Part shown: piece by piece, positions 63,730 to 64,000 of the stretch
Position numbering within the stretch: position 1 is the stretch's first letter
Layout: every line of letters starts with the position of its first letter
NCBI GenBank assembly: GCA_964615975.1
Contig: CAZTTH010000006.1
Coordinates: 1-64,000, forward strand
DNA: 64,000 bases
Direction of reading: 5' to 3'
Source of the DNA: CAZTTH01 sp964615975
GTDB lineage: Bacteria > Verrucomicrobiota > Lentisphaeria > JABSQK01 > JAJFLO01
Notes under the pieces: generated by a model
Told to the model about the DNA's origin: nothing
Database searches by the model: none
Seen by the model: only the letters and a program-made list of their open reading frames with translations
Position numbers and translations under genes: made by a program

Positions 63730-64000
63730 ATGAATATCAATATTCTCCAATCCGATAATGTGACCAAGCGATTTGGCGGAGTGGTGGCTGCGGATGAGGT
63801 TTCTTTCCGGATGAAACAACATGAAATTTTAGGATTGATAGGTCCCAATGGCGCCGGCAAAACCACCATGTTCAATCTCATTACTGGTTTGGACACTCCC
63901 GATGAAGGGGAGATCCGGTTCAATGGTCGTTCAATCGCCCGCATGTCCGCGCATCAGGTGGTAAGAACAGGGATTGCCCGCACCTTTCAGAATATTCGTC
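63730..64000 (+). CDS. livG: ABC transporter ATPase LivG, N-terminal part
   Basis: Ninety codons before the right edge. It begins ILQSDNVTKRFGGVVAADEVSF and has Walker A GLIGPNGAGKTTMFNLITG, then ITGLDTPDEGEIRFNG and the LivG-specific RTGIARTFQNIR Q-loop segment. It energises the LivM/LivH permease. Truncated by the window. Confidence 0.93.
   Translation, partial: MNINILQSDNVTKRFGGVVAADEVSFRMKQHEILGLIGPNGAGKTTMFNLITGLDTPDEGEIRFNGRSIARMSAHQVVRTGIARTFQNIR

Noticed and set aside
1..64000. tRNA, rRNA, CRISPR arrays, insertion sequences, prophage
   Set aside because: Looked for by eye; no cloverleaf-like, regularly spaced repeat, transposase or phage signatures found. A tRNAscan or CRISPR-finder run could still show a missed element.

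Overview
The window is bacterial chromosome, gene-dense, AT-rich and draft-assembled (one run of 100 N). The best taxonomic clue is the block at 13960-20610, which reads secretin, then a protein like Akkermansia Amuc_1099, one like Amuc_1100, then a PilM-like protein. That arrangement is characteristic of Verrucomicrobiota and their relatives Lentisphaerota and Kiritimatiellota. A large Hanks-type kinase with DWG in place of DFG and a repeat-rich C-terminus also fits the PVC superphylum. I cannot place it more precisely. I saw no rRNA, tRNA, CRISPR array, insertion sequence or prophage.

Left part (1-13.6 kb): a truncated alpha-glucan phosphorylase sits behind an acetyl-CoA hydrolase/transferase fused to a GNAT domain (minus strand). 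The divergent hflK-hflC pair follows. Next is a minus-strand pair of a P-loop ATPase and an unusual PilU-PilT tandem fusion. A divergent purine nucleoside phosphorylase, a membrane GT-C-type glycosyltransferase and a JmjC/cupin oxygenase come after.

Middle (13.9-33 kb): the type IV pilus-like inner-membrane and secretin operon, then guaB-floA, then the chaperone run dnaK-groES-groEL ending in a strong terminator, then thiE. thiE is interrupted by a 100-N scaffold gap flanked by an identical 55-base duplication. Collapsing the duplication restores a full-length enzyme, so the gap looks artificial. A YfhO-family membrane protein, a small membrane protein and a YpdA-type flavoprotein follow.

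Centre-right (33-50 kb): a 1391-residue membrane Ser/Thr kinase with TPR-like and leucine-rich repeats; a compact MoxR-DUF58-transglutaminase operon continuing into DUF420 and SCO genes (cytochrome oxidase assembly); a GT4 glycosyltransferase and trpC; an ECF sigma factor operon with a probable anti-sigma factor; then truA, a GGQ release-factor-like protein and a coiled-coil zinc-ribbon protein.

Right part (50-64 kb): a TPR lipoprotein, dnaG and a NagA homologue whose catalytic Asp is Asn; three consecutive FAD oxidoreductases (CrtI/RetSat-like, COG2907-like, HemY-like); a soluble histidine kinase with an Rcp1-like regulator and a receiver-PAS-CxxC protein; then livM and the start of livG.

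The observations most worth following are the PilU-PilT fusion with its ATPase partner, the kinase architecture, the three-flavoprotein operon, the active-site changes in the NagA and PNP homologues, and an unexplained open frame at 33160-33468.
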